Positions 1 through 10,242 of a stretch of 30,030 nucleotides of DNA are shown in pieces. Origin of the DNA: Lingula anatina. Taxonomy: Eukaryota; Brachiopoda; Lingulata; Lingulida; Lingulidae. A program made the position numbers and the translations under genes. The notes under the pieces were generated by a model. It was given only the letters and a program-made list of their open reading frames with translations. It did not search any database and was not told the DNA's origin. Where the stretch lies: contig NW_019773535.1 in the NCBI RefSeq assembly GCF_001039355.2, forward strand, positions 59,518-89,547, written 5' to 3'. How positions within the stretch are numbered: the first letter of the stretch is position 1; every line of letters starts with the position of its first letter.

Positions 1-78
1 CCCCCCCCCCCCCCCAAGCACATGCACATTAAACACACATACGTGTGTTCACAAACACATCTTTCACACACACACACC
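1..78. repeat. C homopolymer and CA-rich microsatellite
   Basis: Fifteen C residues are followed by CA-rich sequence. It corresponds to the longer CA tract at 12322-12413 in copy C, so it belongs to the duplicated unit. The C run at the contig edge may be a sequencing or assembly artefact. Confidence 0.7.
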
Positions 79-146
79 TTTTATGGTCTTCTACTGTTAG
101 TATGTTCACTAGTGAATAAAGGAATAAAGAATCATCTTACTGTGAT

Positions 147-1177
147 TTATCGGTTGCAGTATTTACACTGACAATTCCCTGTGGTTGGCATCACACAAGT
201 TGGCTCCACATGTTGGCTGGGGCAGCCAAAGCAGTAATTTCCTGCCACACAATCTGCATTAGTTTGACATTCAAGTTCAATAGACTCTGAAAAGAGAGGA
301 GCTAGTATTAGAGTGCATTCGGATCGACCTAACTCCCTGGGGTTCACGCTTAATTGCAGTCAGCCGAGTGCGCACCACAGTTAATTACCCCTTACAGCTT
401 TTAGTAGGCGGGACAGATGCTTAAGCCGGGTAAGCTGACATTAGTTTAGTGAGACTGCCCACAGGGATAGATTGATCTAAAATCTGTGGGAAAGGGGTTC
501 TTAGGCTTTGTTCACATGCAATGTCTATTTTCTAAAAATCTATTTTCTATTCGCGCTATCTTATGATCACGGTCTGTGCCCTGAATATCCCGCCGCGTAA
601 TTACTGGCAGCGCGAGCCAGTTACTTATGGTAACTTATAGTAACTGGCTCGCGCTGCCAGTAATTACGCCGCGGGATATTCAGGGCACAGACCGTGATCA
701 CAACACATGCCGCGAATAGAAAATAGAATTTAGAAAATAGACATTGCATGTGAACGAAGCCTTAGGTTACGTTCACAGTGAAACTATCACGCTAAGTACT
801 CAGTAGTTCAAACTAATGCCATGAAGTCAATCAAATTAAAAGATGAACAGGCCTCCTCCTAGCATTGAGTAGAGTACAGAAAAGTGATGATTAAGCGATT
901 ATGTTGGAAACAAGTGGATGTATGTTTATTTTTTAATCTGATTACATTCAGCAAGAGTTGACACAAAGTACGAACTACTTACCTGTTGTATGAAAGTTTC
1001 ATTGTGAACTTTCTTTAAGGTGTTGGCAGAGCTGAATACTGGCTTGAAATGCAATGCAAATTTCAAACATTTGATAGTAAAAATTGAAGTAAGCGTTACA
1101 AAGAATGTAGAATGACAGTATAACTAACCTTGAACAACAAACAACAAGAGGAATGCTGCAACAAGCCAAAACCTCAT
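147..1177 (-). CDS. Secreted 8-cysteine peptide, copy A (two exons)
   Basis: I do not recognise the family. Coding exon 1 (1177-1129) encodes a 16-residue hydrophobic signal peptide beginning MRFWLVAAF and ends at a phase-1 donor (G|GTTAGT). Exon 2 (286-147) begins after a TCTTTTCAG acceptor. It encodes 45 residues ending CKYCNR and a TAA stop. The predicted precursor is 62 residues. Cysteine spacing is C-x5-C-x5-C-x2-C-x8-C-x7-C-x-C-x2-C, which suggests a small four-disulfide secreted domain such as a defence, signalling or venom-like peptide; this is inference. A TATA box lies about 90 bp upstream of the ATG. The 842-bp intron has been invaded by three fold-back elements. By analogy with copy C, the gene sits antisense within an intron of the glycosyltransferase. 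Its mature part differs strongly from copy C. Confidence 0.8.
311..500. mobile_element. Fold-back MITE, left end damaged (copy A)
   Basis: This is the same family as 12927-13141 and 15156-15377, sharing TAACTCCCTGGGG, TAGGCGGGAC, CTTAAGCC and GATTGATCTAAAAT blocks. The left terminal repeat is missing or replaced. Its right end abuts the target site of the next element. It lies in the intron of peptide gene A. Confidence 0.7.
504..761. mobile_element. 258-bp PIF/Harbinger-like MITE with TTA target duplication
   Basis: The terminal repeats GGCTTTGTTCACATGCAATG and CATTGCATGTGAACGAAGCC lie between two TTA copies (501-503, 762-764). The whole element is close to a perfect hairpin whose centre is near 632. 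Copy B has the empty site at 5938-5940 (GGTCTTAGGTTATG with a single TTA). So this element inserted after the duplication, or B never received it. The TWA target and GG-initial ends fit PIF/Harbinger. There is no coding capacity. Confidence 0.9.
765..1015. mobile_element. Old diverged fold-back element (copy A)
   Basis: The left edge contains GTTCACAGTGAAACTATCA and AGTAGTTC. The right edge is its diverged inverse, with GAACTACTT and AGTTTCATTGTGAAC. It is present in all three copies, so it predates the duplications. It makes up most of the peptide-gene intron. Confidence 0.6.
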
Positions 1178-1263
1178 CTTGATGTCCACACTGTTGGTAC
1201 TGTACGTAGTAGTTGACTTAAAACTTTTGCTAGCGGAGATAATTCCCTATTGGGCGGAAAGAG

Positions 1264-1271
1264 TATTTATA
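1264..1271 (-). promoter_or_regulatory. TATA box of peptide gene A
   Basis: Read on the minus strand this is TATAAATA, 87-94 bp upstream of the peptide ATG, so transcription would begin near 1235. The TATA box and its roughly 140-bp surroundings are almost unchanged in copies B (6439-6446) and C (13513-13520). This argues that the small gene has its own strong regulated promoter. Confidence 0.75.
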
Positions 1272-2189
1272 CTAGTACTCTGCCGTCTTCTTGGTCACAT
1301 GATTTGACAACATACAATCACTATATGTTAGGGAAGTACCATAGCTGATGGACCAATGAAAATGAAATATTTAATTTTGAATCGGTCAAATTGACAGGCA
1401 CCATTTAGCCAGGCCATTTAACAGGTTTTTATGCTTTGGGGAACATTAAGCTGTCCTATTTTGACTTCTATTTATTTTTAGAAGAATGACTGAAATTTTA
1501 AAAGAAGTGATGTGTGATCTAAAAAATAAGACAGGTGAATTTCTCTAAGAGGCTCTAATCTGGAATTAACAAATCCAAAAATATGAACATTGATTGACTT
1601 GGCTTCACATGTGATGAGTGATATAATAATTAAGACCCACTTAACACTGTGCCCCTATCTTATGTAAGCCCTTTTTCCTTTCAAAAAAGATTCACCAACA
1701 TTTTCATTCACACTGTTTGTAAATTAGTGTTCTGTAGATCTTTTTTGTTGATTGAAAAGGCTGATAAGAATGGAAGATAAAAAGCTTTGGCGGCTAATTG
1801 CACCTGCATTTTAGTAGTTGTTGTGAAAGTTTGCTGAAAAAGGAAAAAAGATCAATGATTAATGATTATGTATTTTCAAGTGAATGTGCTCACCCTGGTT
1901 TTCATTGTCTGCAGGAGACTGTTACATGTTGTCTCCATAAGTATATCCCGATTATAGGGCAAGTCATGAACAGGACTCTTAATTTATTCACAAATAAACC
2001 TCACACAAATCTACCTTATACAACCAAATGGTAATATAATAACAGTTAATTGTTAAGAAAATGGATTTCTAGTAATTATTATGTGTTTTGAATTGCACTT
2101 CTCTTCATGTCCAAATAACAATAATAATAATTGTGTTAATGAGGTGCATTTATCACTAAGTTGGATAAAAGAGATGTCAATTATTTCAG

Positions 2190-2823
2190 GTGGAGAAGTT
2201 AAAACAGATTGGCCATGTAGCTATAACTGACAGTGAGCCAGCTCGTACCTCTGCCAGAAGATGGGAGGAAAATGGTGTGATTAAGGTACGTGTGGAAAAA
2301 ATAAAGAGAGAAATGGATATAGCCCATGCAAAAAAAAAAAAAAAAAAAAAAAAAATTAGAAAGAAATGTTGCATGTTTTTGAAATGATATCATAGCCTAA
2401 GGATATTTGGAATTTTTTACCCTTTTCATTTCAATCATTTTTCAATTTGCTCTGGGTGTTTTCACTCTAAGTGTTGAGAGAAATAGATAATTAGGCCAGA
2501 CAAAATTAATAAGTTGGTAAATAAGAGCTAAGTGACTCTCTGTAAACAGGGTTAGTAGACAAAATTAATTTTTTTTAAACTTAAATTATATAATTATAAT
2601 GAGCATTGCAGCTAAATTTCAAGATCAGTAAAAAAAGAGGGAGAGTGTGAGAAGTATAAGAAACTGACTTATTTATTTTTCACATGGTGTTTTGTGTTCA
2701 TTTCAGACAACAGGCAGCAACTACCTATTTGTAGTTGGTTACAAACTAGGCATTCATCCAGATACCCTGGCAGCGTGGTATTATGGGAAGTTTAAACCTG
2801 TTACACAACCACAGCAAACTTGA
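2190..2823 (+). CDS. Family-2 glycosyltransferase, copy A, last two exons
   Basis: Only the 3' end is inside the window. Exon 2190-2285 (32 codons, phase 0) contains TSARRWEENGVIK. Exon 2707-2823 (38 codons plus TGA) contains GYKLGIHPDTLAAWYYGK. Together they match the C-terminal block of TIGR04283-type GT2 enzymes, in which a TSARRW motif is followed by an R/K-TT-x-N-x-L stretch and an LG-x-xP-x-xLA motif. Those enzymes transfer a sugar from an NDP-sugar to an unidentified acceptor. The TIGR04283 group was named for its genomic association with radical-SAM and selenium-domain genes in bacteria. The upstream exons should lie left of position 1. The peptide gene at 147-1177 is on the opposite strand upstream. 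Confidence 0.8.
2330..2355 (+). repeat. A26 homopolymer
   Basis: A run of 26 A residues in the last intron of glycosyltransferase copy A. The matching place in copies B and C holds only short A runs, so it is a recent expansion. Confidence 0.9.
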
Positions 2824-2866
2824 TCACTGATATAATATATGAAATAATATATATTTGATGGCAGGC

Positions 2867-2872
2867 AATAAA
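2867..2872 (+). terminator. Poly(A) signal of glycosyltransferase copy A
   Basis: AATAAA lies 44 bp after the stop codon. It is kept in copy C (15108-15113) but is GATAAA in copy B (8023-8028). Confidence 0.65.
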
Positions 2873-2914
2873 TGTTTTCTGCTATTGTCTTACCAAGACC
2901 AAAAGGGATACTTT

Positions 2915-3190
2915 GACTGTGTTCCCATGACCTAGCAGGATTGACCTATCTCAGCAGGGATTTTTGCTAAGGCACAGTCAATGAAACCAGCTAAACTGTT
3001 GGGCATGCTGCCTCGCTAAGCAACATGAACTACGTCATGGACCACAAAGTTTTCCCGATTTTATCCAAGTACTATAATTGTTACGAGTTGTTGTGCCAGA
3101 CGTTTAAGCCACTTAAACTGAATGCAATTTAGCGAGAATTCCGAGTTAGATCAATTCAGCTAGTATGACAGGGTTATGGAAACAGTTCCC
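2915..3190. mobile_element. 276-bp fold-back MITE with TTT flanks (copy A)
   Basis: The left end GACTGTGTTCCCAT and right end ATGGAAACAGTTCCC are inverted. Longer inner arms (ACTAGC-x-GATTGA-x-CTA, TTGCTAAGGC and relatives) are also inverted. TTT lies on both sides. Relatives are at 8071-8342, 15381-15664 and 28629-28840. Confidence 0.75.
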
Positions 3191-5495
3191 TTTGTGGGAT
3201 TTGAAAGGGAAAGATATTGCTTCAACTTCTCTGCCATCCTGAGAGAATATAACCTTGAATACGAGCTGACAGATTTTTATCCAGGCCAGCAGTCTTCCAT
3301 TGTGGCTTTTGCTCTACCATGTATATTTTTCTTCCAATATCTGGACTAGTGCAGGCACTGATGATCATGGTCCTCCAGTTTACTCTGTTTTCAGTCAATT
3401 AAATGAGCTTAATTGTTGTTGGACAGTGGTTGATTTGTTGCAAAGGCATTAAGGCTGTCAATATATATATACACGTATATACAACATTAAATTGCAAATG
3501 CTTAAACATTAAGGGCCATATTCTAGAAATTTTAAAATAACATTTTTTTTTTTTTTTTTGTTTGTGAATTGTCTTTCAGGTGCCAAAAAAGTCTTAGTTG
3601 GTTTCTACAATGTGGTCTCAGTGTGCTTTTGTAGGTTGATTTTCTATCCAGACTAATAAACAAGGGATTGTGGAATACGATATAGTGATCGTAAATCTTG
3701 TTACCCATCTTTCTCTAATTGTTCTTATTAATATTATGGAATGTTTCCCTTTTGTGACTGAAAATCCAATGTAATTATCAACTAGAGAGAGGCTGTTTCA
3801 GATTATTTTCCAATAGACCACAAAAGCTTTAATGTGGCATTAATTGCTTATTTTAACTATCAATATTGTATTGAATACCACATGATGTTTTTAATAATGT
3901 TCCATAATAATGCCTAAAATCAGTCTGAAAAGTTGTTTTTTACAGGTATATTGAGATACATGTTATCAGTGCCAAACACATTACTGTTATGAAATATGTA
4001 TTATAAATTAAGTCTGTAGTACATTTGTATTAAGTGAAATTTGTTGATTTATAGTAGATATATATTTTTTTATTTTAAATTTAAATTTGGTGCTAATTTT
4101 TTTCTGTCTAATTCATACTGCTGTGCTTTCATAAAGACTACACTCTGTGCACTAGTGTTTATGTACAGAAGAAGAAACTGGAATAAATACACGTTGAAAC
4201 AGTAATTAGGTACATATTGATGAATATGTACACTGTGTACATTTTACTGACTACCATATTCTAAAATGCACATGCCGGATTTCAAACCATTATTACAGTA
4301 CAGACCTTGCATAGAATGGCCTCATATAAACTGGATTTTTAAATTAAAATTAAAATTGTATAAGTTACATTCAGAATCTGGAAACCCTGGCCTTTTCTAG
4401 TAAGGATCAGTAAACCATGTGACAGCCTTCATACATGTATATAACAGTGAACAAAAACGGCCATGCAATCCCATTTAAATTAGTCCTTTATAATATACAG
4501 TGTGTGCGTGTACTGTATATCTCTGTGTATGTTGATAATACAGAGAGTTTCTCATAAGTTTTAAAAAAATGTATACAAAAAATTCATAGGCATTGGTAGC
4601 AATTATGTGTCATCTAGGTTGATATGTTGGTGGAGAAAGGGGACTGTCACAAAAATTTTGTGTACCCTGTACACCCAATGTCGCCAGCGAGGACCCTTCT
4701 TGACATCGGCCCGGAGGTGCATCCAGCTGAACAATTCTGGAGCTAAAATTTAACTTTTTTTTTTTAATAAAGACAAACATATTGTGTTTTGTGCATATTT
4801 TTTATTATGTCTGTGAGTAAAATCAGAACAAAAAAAAGGGGGAAATATAATCTACTAGTATATTATGAAATAATTTGGGATGTACATTCCCAATATGTGT
4901 GATTGCACATTACAGTGTAGAAACTTCTCTTCAATAAACATTGCTGAAGACCTTGAAGTATTCTATTCTGCATGTATACAAATAAAACACTTTTAAAATT
5001 TTATTTTCAAAAAGTGTAGGAACTGCTTGTGACTTACAATGAGTTTGGAAATAATGATGAAGTTACACTTATGTTCAGTCTCACATAATAAAAACTTGAG
5101 CATAAATGTGATGAAATGAAAATAGTTTATGTTAATGATAAAAGATGTCAGCACCCACAAGTGAACCATGAATTTTTTTTCTGCAAAATAGGCAAGGACA
5201 ACATGTTGTCCAAACTCCTTTAATTGAAAAGTAATTGCCTACCCCCACCACCCTTCCCAGTAGAATAACTCACGCTTCCAGTTTGTGAGTCATGTACTAA
5301 ATGTTTTTCTGTACCACATGACCAAGCCATACTATGCTCAGACACCCACTGACACGCTTTAACCACTCCACGCTTACACAATCAATGACACATTAACAGT
5401 GAAAAAAATTAATCCAGAAATATCATGTTCAAATATCATGACATCAAAATATTGGACAGGTGTGTTAATACAAAAAAATGTAATTCTAATTTCAG
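3191..5495. other. Non-coding 3' half of unit A
   Basis: This is AT-rich sequence repeated at 8343-10242 and 15665-17867. It holds a T19 run (3541-3559), short AT repeats and an AATAAA near 4767. Two short open frames here fail comparison between copies (see rejected items). I see no convincing gene. Confidence 0.6.
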
Positions 5496-7975
5496 CTGTT
5501 GTTGTGTCTCAGAAACTGTAATTGTAACTGAGTACTGCATCGAGATCTGTGGTGACTTTACTTACAGGATTTGCCAGAAAAAAATCAAAGAGTTTGAGAA
5601 GGTTATTGGTGTATCCAGTGATTCACTTAGAACACCCAAACTCTCAGTGGTTATTCCTACACTGAATGAGGCAAGGACTATTGGATCTTGCATACAGAGA
5701 TTGTTAGAGGTAAAAAAACTTGCCTGTTATCAGAATATAACACGCCCATAGCCAGTAATTTCAAATGGGGGGTTCTTTTTCTGAAAAAGTGGACCTTTTG
5801 CCANAGTGCGCACAACAGTTAATTACCCCTTACAGCTTTTAGTAGGCGGGACAGACGCTTAAGCCGGGTAAGCTGACATTAGTCTAGTGAGACTGCCCAC
5901 AGGGATAGATTGATCTAAAATCTGTGGGAAAGGGGTCTTAGGTTATGTTCACAGTGAAACTATCACGCTAAGTACTCAGTAGTTCAAACTAATGCCATGA
6001 AGTCAATCAAATTAAAAGATGAACAGGCCTCCTCCTGGCATTGAGTAGAGTACAGAAAAGTAATGATTAAGCGATTATGTTGGAAACAAGTAGATGTATG
6101 TTTATTTGTTAATCTGATTACATTCAGCTAGAGTTGACACAAAGTACAAACTACTTACCTGTTGTATGAAAGTTTCATTGTGAACTTTCTTTAAGGTGTT
6201 GGCAGAGCTGAATACTGGCTCAAAATGCAATGCAAATTTCAAACATTTGATAGAAAAATTGAATTCAGCGTTACAAAGAATTTAGAATGACTGTACAACT
6301 AACCTTGAACAACAAACAACAAGAGGAATGTTGCAACAAGCCAAAACCTCATCTTGATGTCCACACTGTTGGTACTGTACGTAGTAGTTGACTTAAAACT
6401 TCTGCTAGCGGAGATAATTCCCTATTGGGCGGAAAGAGTATTTATACTAGTACTCTGCCGTCTTCTTGGTCACATGATTTGACAACATACAATCACTATA
6501 TGTTAGGGAAGTACCATAGCTGATGGACCAATGAAAATGAAATATTTAATTTTGAATCGGTCAAATTGACAGGCACCATTTAGCCAGGCCATTTAACAGG
6601 TTTTTATGCTTTGGGGAACATTAAACTGTCCTATTTTGACTTCTATTTATTTTTAGAAGAATGGCTGGAATTTTAAAAGATGTGATGTGTGATCTAAAAA
6701 ATAAGACAGGTGAATTTCTCTAAGAGGCTCTAATCTGGAATTAACAAATTAAAAAATATGAACATTGATTGACTTGGCTTCGCATGTGATGAGTCATATA
6801 ATACTGTAAGACCCACTTAACACTGTGCCCCTATCTTATGTAAGCCCTTTTTCCTTTCAAAAAAGATTCACCAACATTTTCATTCACACTGTTTGTAAAT
6901 TTAATTATTGTTCTGTAGATCTTTTTTGTTGATTGAAAAGGCTGATAAGAATGGAAGATAAAAAGCTTTGGCGGCTAACTGCACCTGCATTTTAGTAGTT
7001 GTTGTGAAAGTTTGCTGAAAAAGGAAAAAAGATCAATGATTAATGATTATGTATTTTCAAGTGAATGTGCTCACCCTGGTTTACATTGTCTGCAGGAGAC
7101 TGTTACATGTTGTCTCCATAAGTATATCCCGATTATAGGGCAAGTCATGAACAGGACTCTTAATTTATTCACAAATAAACCTCACACAAATCTACCTTAT
7201 ACAACCAAATGGTAATATAATAACAGTTAATTGTTAAGAAAATGGATTTCTAGTAATTATCATGTGTTTTGAATTGCACTTCTCTTCATGTCCAAATAAC
7301 AATAATAATAATTGTGTTAATGAGGTGCATTTATCACTAAGTTGGATAAAAGAGATGTCTTATTTCAGGTGGAGAAGTTAAAACAGATTGGCCATGTAGC
7401 TATAACTGACAGTGAGCCAGCTCGTACCTCAGCCAGAAGATGGGAGGAAAATGGTGTGATTAAGGTACGCGTGGGAAAAATAGAGAGAGAATGGATATAG
7501 CCCATGCAGAGAAAAAATTGGAAAGAAATATTGCATGTTTTTGAAATGATATCATAGCCTAAGGATATTTGGAATTCTTTACCTCTTTCATTTTAATCCT
7601 TTTTCAATTTACTCTGGGTGTTTTCACTCTAAGTGTTAAGTGAAATAGATAATTAGGCCAGACAAAATTGGAAAGTTGGTTAATAAGGTGCAACTCTCTG
7701 TAAATGGGGTTAGTAGACAACTTTCTTTAAACTTAAATTATATAATTATAATGAGCTTGGCAGATAAATTTTAAGATCATTAAAAAAGATGAAGAGTGAG
7801 AGAAGTATAAGAAACTTACATATTTATTTTTCACATGGGTGTTTTGCATTTATTTCAGACAACAGGCAGCAACTACCTGTTTGTAGTTGGTTACAGACTA
7901 GGCATTCATCCAGACACCCTGGCAGCATGGTATTATGGGAAATTTAAACCTGTTACACAACCACATCAAACTTGA
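5496..7975 (+). CDS. Family-2 glycosyltransferase, copy B, interrupted by assembly gap
   Basis: The 5' exon (about 5496-5709; the frame is open back to 5425) encodes KLSVVIPTLNEARTIGSC, the first beta strand and NE motif of a GT2 fold. It ends phase 0 at GAG|GTAAAA. The C-terminal exons are 7369-7464 (TSARRWEENGVIK) and 7859-7975 (GYRLGIHPDTLAAWYYGK, TGA stop). The central exons are absent because the sequence jumps at the n at 5804. An intact gene probably exists in the real genome. Compared with copy C, the 5' exon has two extra codons (Glu-Ile in a YCIEIC context). Its true transcription start is unknown. The poly(A) hexamer has changed to GATAAA. Confidence 0.75.
5804..5804. other. Single-n assembly gap hiding about 2 kb
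   Basis: Left of the n the sequence aligns with 10536 in copy C. Right of it the sequence resumes inside a MITE that in copy A follows peptide exon 2. The middle exons of glycosyltransferase B and exon 2 of peptide gene B should lie in the missing part. Confidence 0.8.
5805..5937. mobile_element. Fold-back MITE, right part only (copy B)
   Basis: Same element as 311-500 in copy A, truncated on the left by the gap. It is followed directly by the single TTA empty site (5938-5940) of the Harbinger-like element found in copy A. Confidence 0.7.
5941..6191. mobile_element. Old diverged fold-back element (copy B)
   Basis: Counterpart of 765-1015 with the same inverted GTTCACAGTGAAAC and TTTCATTGTGAAC edges, in the intron of peptide gene B. 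Confidence 0.6.
6304..6352 (-). CDS. Secreted 8-cysteine peptide, copy B, signal-peptide exon only
   Basis: This exon encodes a 16-residue signal peptide beginning MRFWLVATF. It differs from copy A at one residue (Ala8 to Thr) and is identical to copy C. It ends in the same phase-1 donor. The exon for the mature peptide would lie left of 5805 and is lost in the gap, so the gene cannot be judged intact or broken. The promoter and TATA box are kept. Confidence 0.7.
6439..6446 (-). promoter_or_regulatory. TATA box of peptide gene B
   Basis: TATAAATA on the minus strand, at the same distance from the ATG as in copies A and C. Confidence 0.7.
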
Positions 7976-8070
7976 TCACTGATATAATATATATATGAAA
8001 GAATATATACTTGATGGCAGGCGATAAATGTTTTCTGATATTGTCTTACCAAGACCAAAAGGGACACTTT

Positions 8071-8342
8071 GACTGTGTTCCCATAACCTTATCGTACTAG
8101 CAGGATTGACCTATCTCAGCAGGGATTTTTGCTAAGGCGCAGTCAATGTAACCAGCTTAACTGTCAGGCATGCCCCCTTGCAAAGCAACATGAAGTACGT
8201 CATGGACCATTAAGTTTTCCTGATTTTATCCGAGTACTTTAAGTTACAGGTTGTTGTGCCAGACGTTTAAGCCACTTAAACTGAATGCAATTTAGTGAGA
8301 ATTCCGAGTTAGATCAATTCAGCTAGTATGACAGGGTTATGG
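8071..8342. mobile_element. Fold-back MITE, right end deleted (copy B)
   Basis: Begins GACTGTGTTCCCATAACC like 2915-3190 and keeps the inner arms. It stops at GGGTTATGGG, where copy B has a deletion of roughly 390 bp compared with copy A (between about 3178 and 3570). Confidence 0.7.
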
Positions 8343-10242
8343 GAATTGTCTTTCAGGTGCCAAAAAAGTCTTAGTTGGGTGCTACATTGTGGTCCTGTGA
8401 TTTTGTAGGTTGATTTTCTATCCAGACTAATAAACAAGGGATTGTGGAATATGATATAGTGATTGTGAATCTTGTTACCCATCTTTCTCTAATTGTTCTT
8501 ATTAATATTATGGAATGTTTCCCTTTTGTGACTGAAAATCCAATGTAATTATCAACTAAAGAGAGGCTGTTTCAGATTATTTTCCAATGGACTACAAAAG
8601 CTTTATTGTGGCATTGCTTATTTAGGCTATCAATATTGTATTGAATACCACATGATGTTTTTAATAATGTTCGATAATAATGCTTAAAATCAGTCTGAAA
8701 AGTTGTTTTTTTACAGGTATATTGAGATACATGTAATCAGTGCCAAACACATTACTGTTATGAAATATGTATTATAAATTAAGTCTGTAGTACATTTGTA
8801 TTAAGTAAAATTTGTTGATTTATAGTAGATATATTTTTTTTATTTTAAATTTAAATTTGATGCTAATTTTTTTTCTGTCTAATTCATACTGCTGTGCTTT
8901 CATAAAGACTACACTTTATGCACTAGTGTTTATGTACAGAAGAAGAAACTGGAATAAATACACGTTGAAACAGTAATTAGGTACATTGATGAATATGTAC
9001 ACTGTGTACATTTTACTGACTATATTCTAAAATGCACATGCCGGATTTCAAACCATTATTACCTTGACCTTGACCTTGCATAGAATGGCCTCATATAAAC
9101 TGAATTTAATTGTATAAGTTACATTCAGAATCTGGAAGCCCTGGCCTTTTCTAGTAAGGATCAGTAAACCATGTGACAGCCTTCATATATAACAGTGAAC
9201 AAAAATGGCCATGCAATCCCATTTAAATTAGTCCTTTATAATATGCAGTGTGTGCGTGTACTGTATATCTCTGTGTATGTTGATAATACAGAGTTTCTCA
9301 TAAGTTTTTAAAAGATGTACACAAAAAAGTCATAGGCATTGTTAGGAATTATGTGTCATCTAGGTTGATATGTTGGTGGAGAAAGGGGACTGTCACAAAA
9401 ATTTTGTGTACCCTGTACACCCAATGTCGCCAGCGAGGACCCTTCTTGACATCGGCCCTGAGGTGCATCCAGCTGCACAATTCTGGAGCTAAAATTTAAC
9501 TTTTTTTTTTTAATAAAGACAAACATATTGTGTTTTGTGCATATTTTTTATTATGTCTGTGAGTAAAATCAGAACAAAAAAAAGGGGGAAATATAATCTA
9601 CTAGTATATTATGAAATAATTTGGGATGTACATTCCCAATATGTGTGATTGCACATTACAGTATAGAAACTTCTCTTCAATAAACATTGCTGAAGACCTT
9701 GAAGTATTCTATTCTGCATGTATACAAATAAAACACTTTTAAAATTTTATTTTCAAAAAGTGTAGGAACTGATCGTGACTTACAATGAGTTTGGAAATAA
9801 TGATGAAATTACACTTATGTTCAGTCTCACATAATAAAAACTTGAGCATAAATGTGATGAAATGAAAATAGTTTATGTTAATGATAAAAGATGTCAGCAC
9901 CCACAAGTGAAACATGAAATTTTTTTTCTGCAAAATAGGCAGGGACAACATGTTGTCCATACTCCTTTAATTGAAAAGTAATTGCCTACCCCCACCACCC
10001 TTCCCAGTAGGATAACTCACGCTTCCAGTTTGTGAGTCATGTACTAAATGTTTTTCGGTACCACATGACCTAGCCATACTATGCTCAGACACCCACTCAC
10101 ACGCTTTAACCACTCCATGCTTACACAATCAATGACACGTTAACAGTGAAAAAAATTAATCCAGAAATATCATGTTCAAATATCATGACATCAAAATATT
10201 GGACAGGTGCGTTAATACAAAAAAATGTAATTCTAATTTCAG
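8343..10242. other. Non-coding 3' half of unit B
   Basis: Duplicate of 3570-5495. No supported gene. A minus-strand open frame near 9739-9960 has no recognisable features. Confidence 0.6.

Noticed and set aside
1798-2034. Open frame of 78 codons, repeated at 7012-7215 and 14050-14283
   Set aside because: It overlaps the intron just before the penultimate glycosyltransferase exon, has no family features, and in copy C is altered by indels without regard to frame.
2186-2393. Lys-rich and Phe-rich frames around 2330
   Set aside because: Produced by the A26 homopolymer read through the intron.
3168-3349. Protein-like open frame of about 56 codons after the fold-back element (GFERERYCFNFSAILREYN)
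   Set aside because: In copy C the frame gains a 6-base insertion and a stop (TTTTAA), and copy B has it deleted. At best it is a decayed relic.
4618-4746. 42-codon open frame ending near an AATAAA (contains VYPVHPMSPARTLLDIGPE)
   Set aside because: It looks GC-richer and is open in all three copies. But changes between copies are mostly amino-acid replacing, and no partner exon or family is recognisable.
9739-9960. Minus-strand open frame, longer in copy C (17435-17824)
   Set aside because: AT-rich, Phe/Ile/Leu composition, with no start context or motif. Its upper part is open only in one copy.
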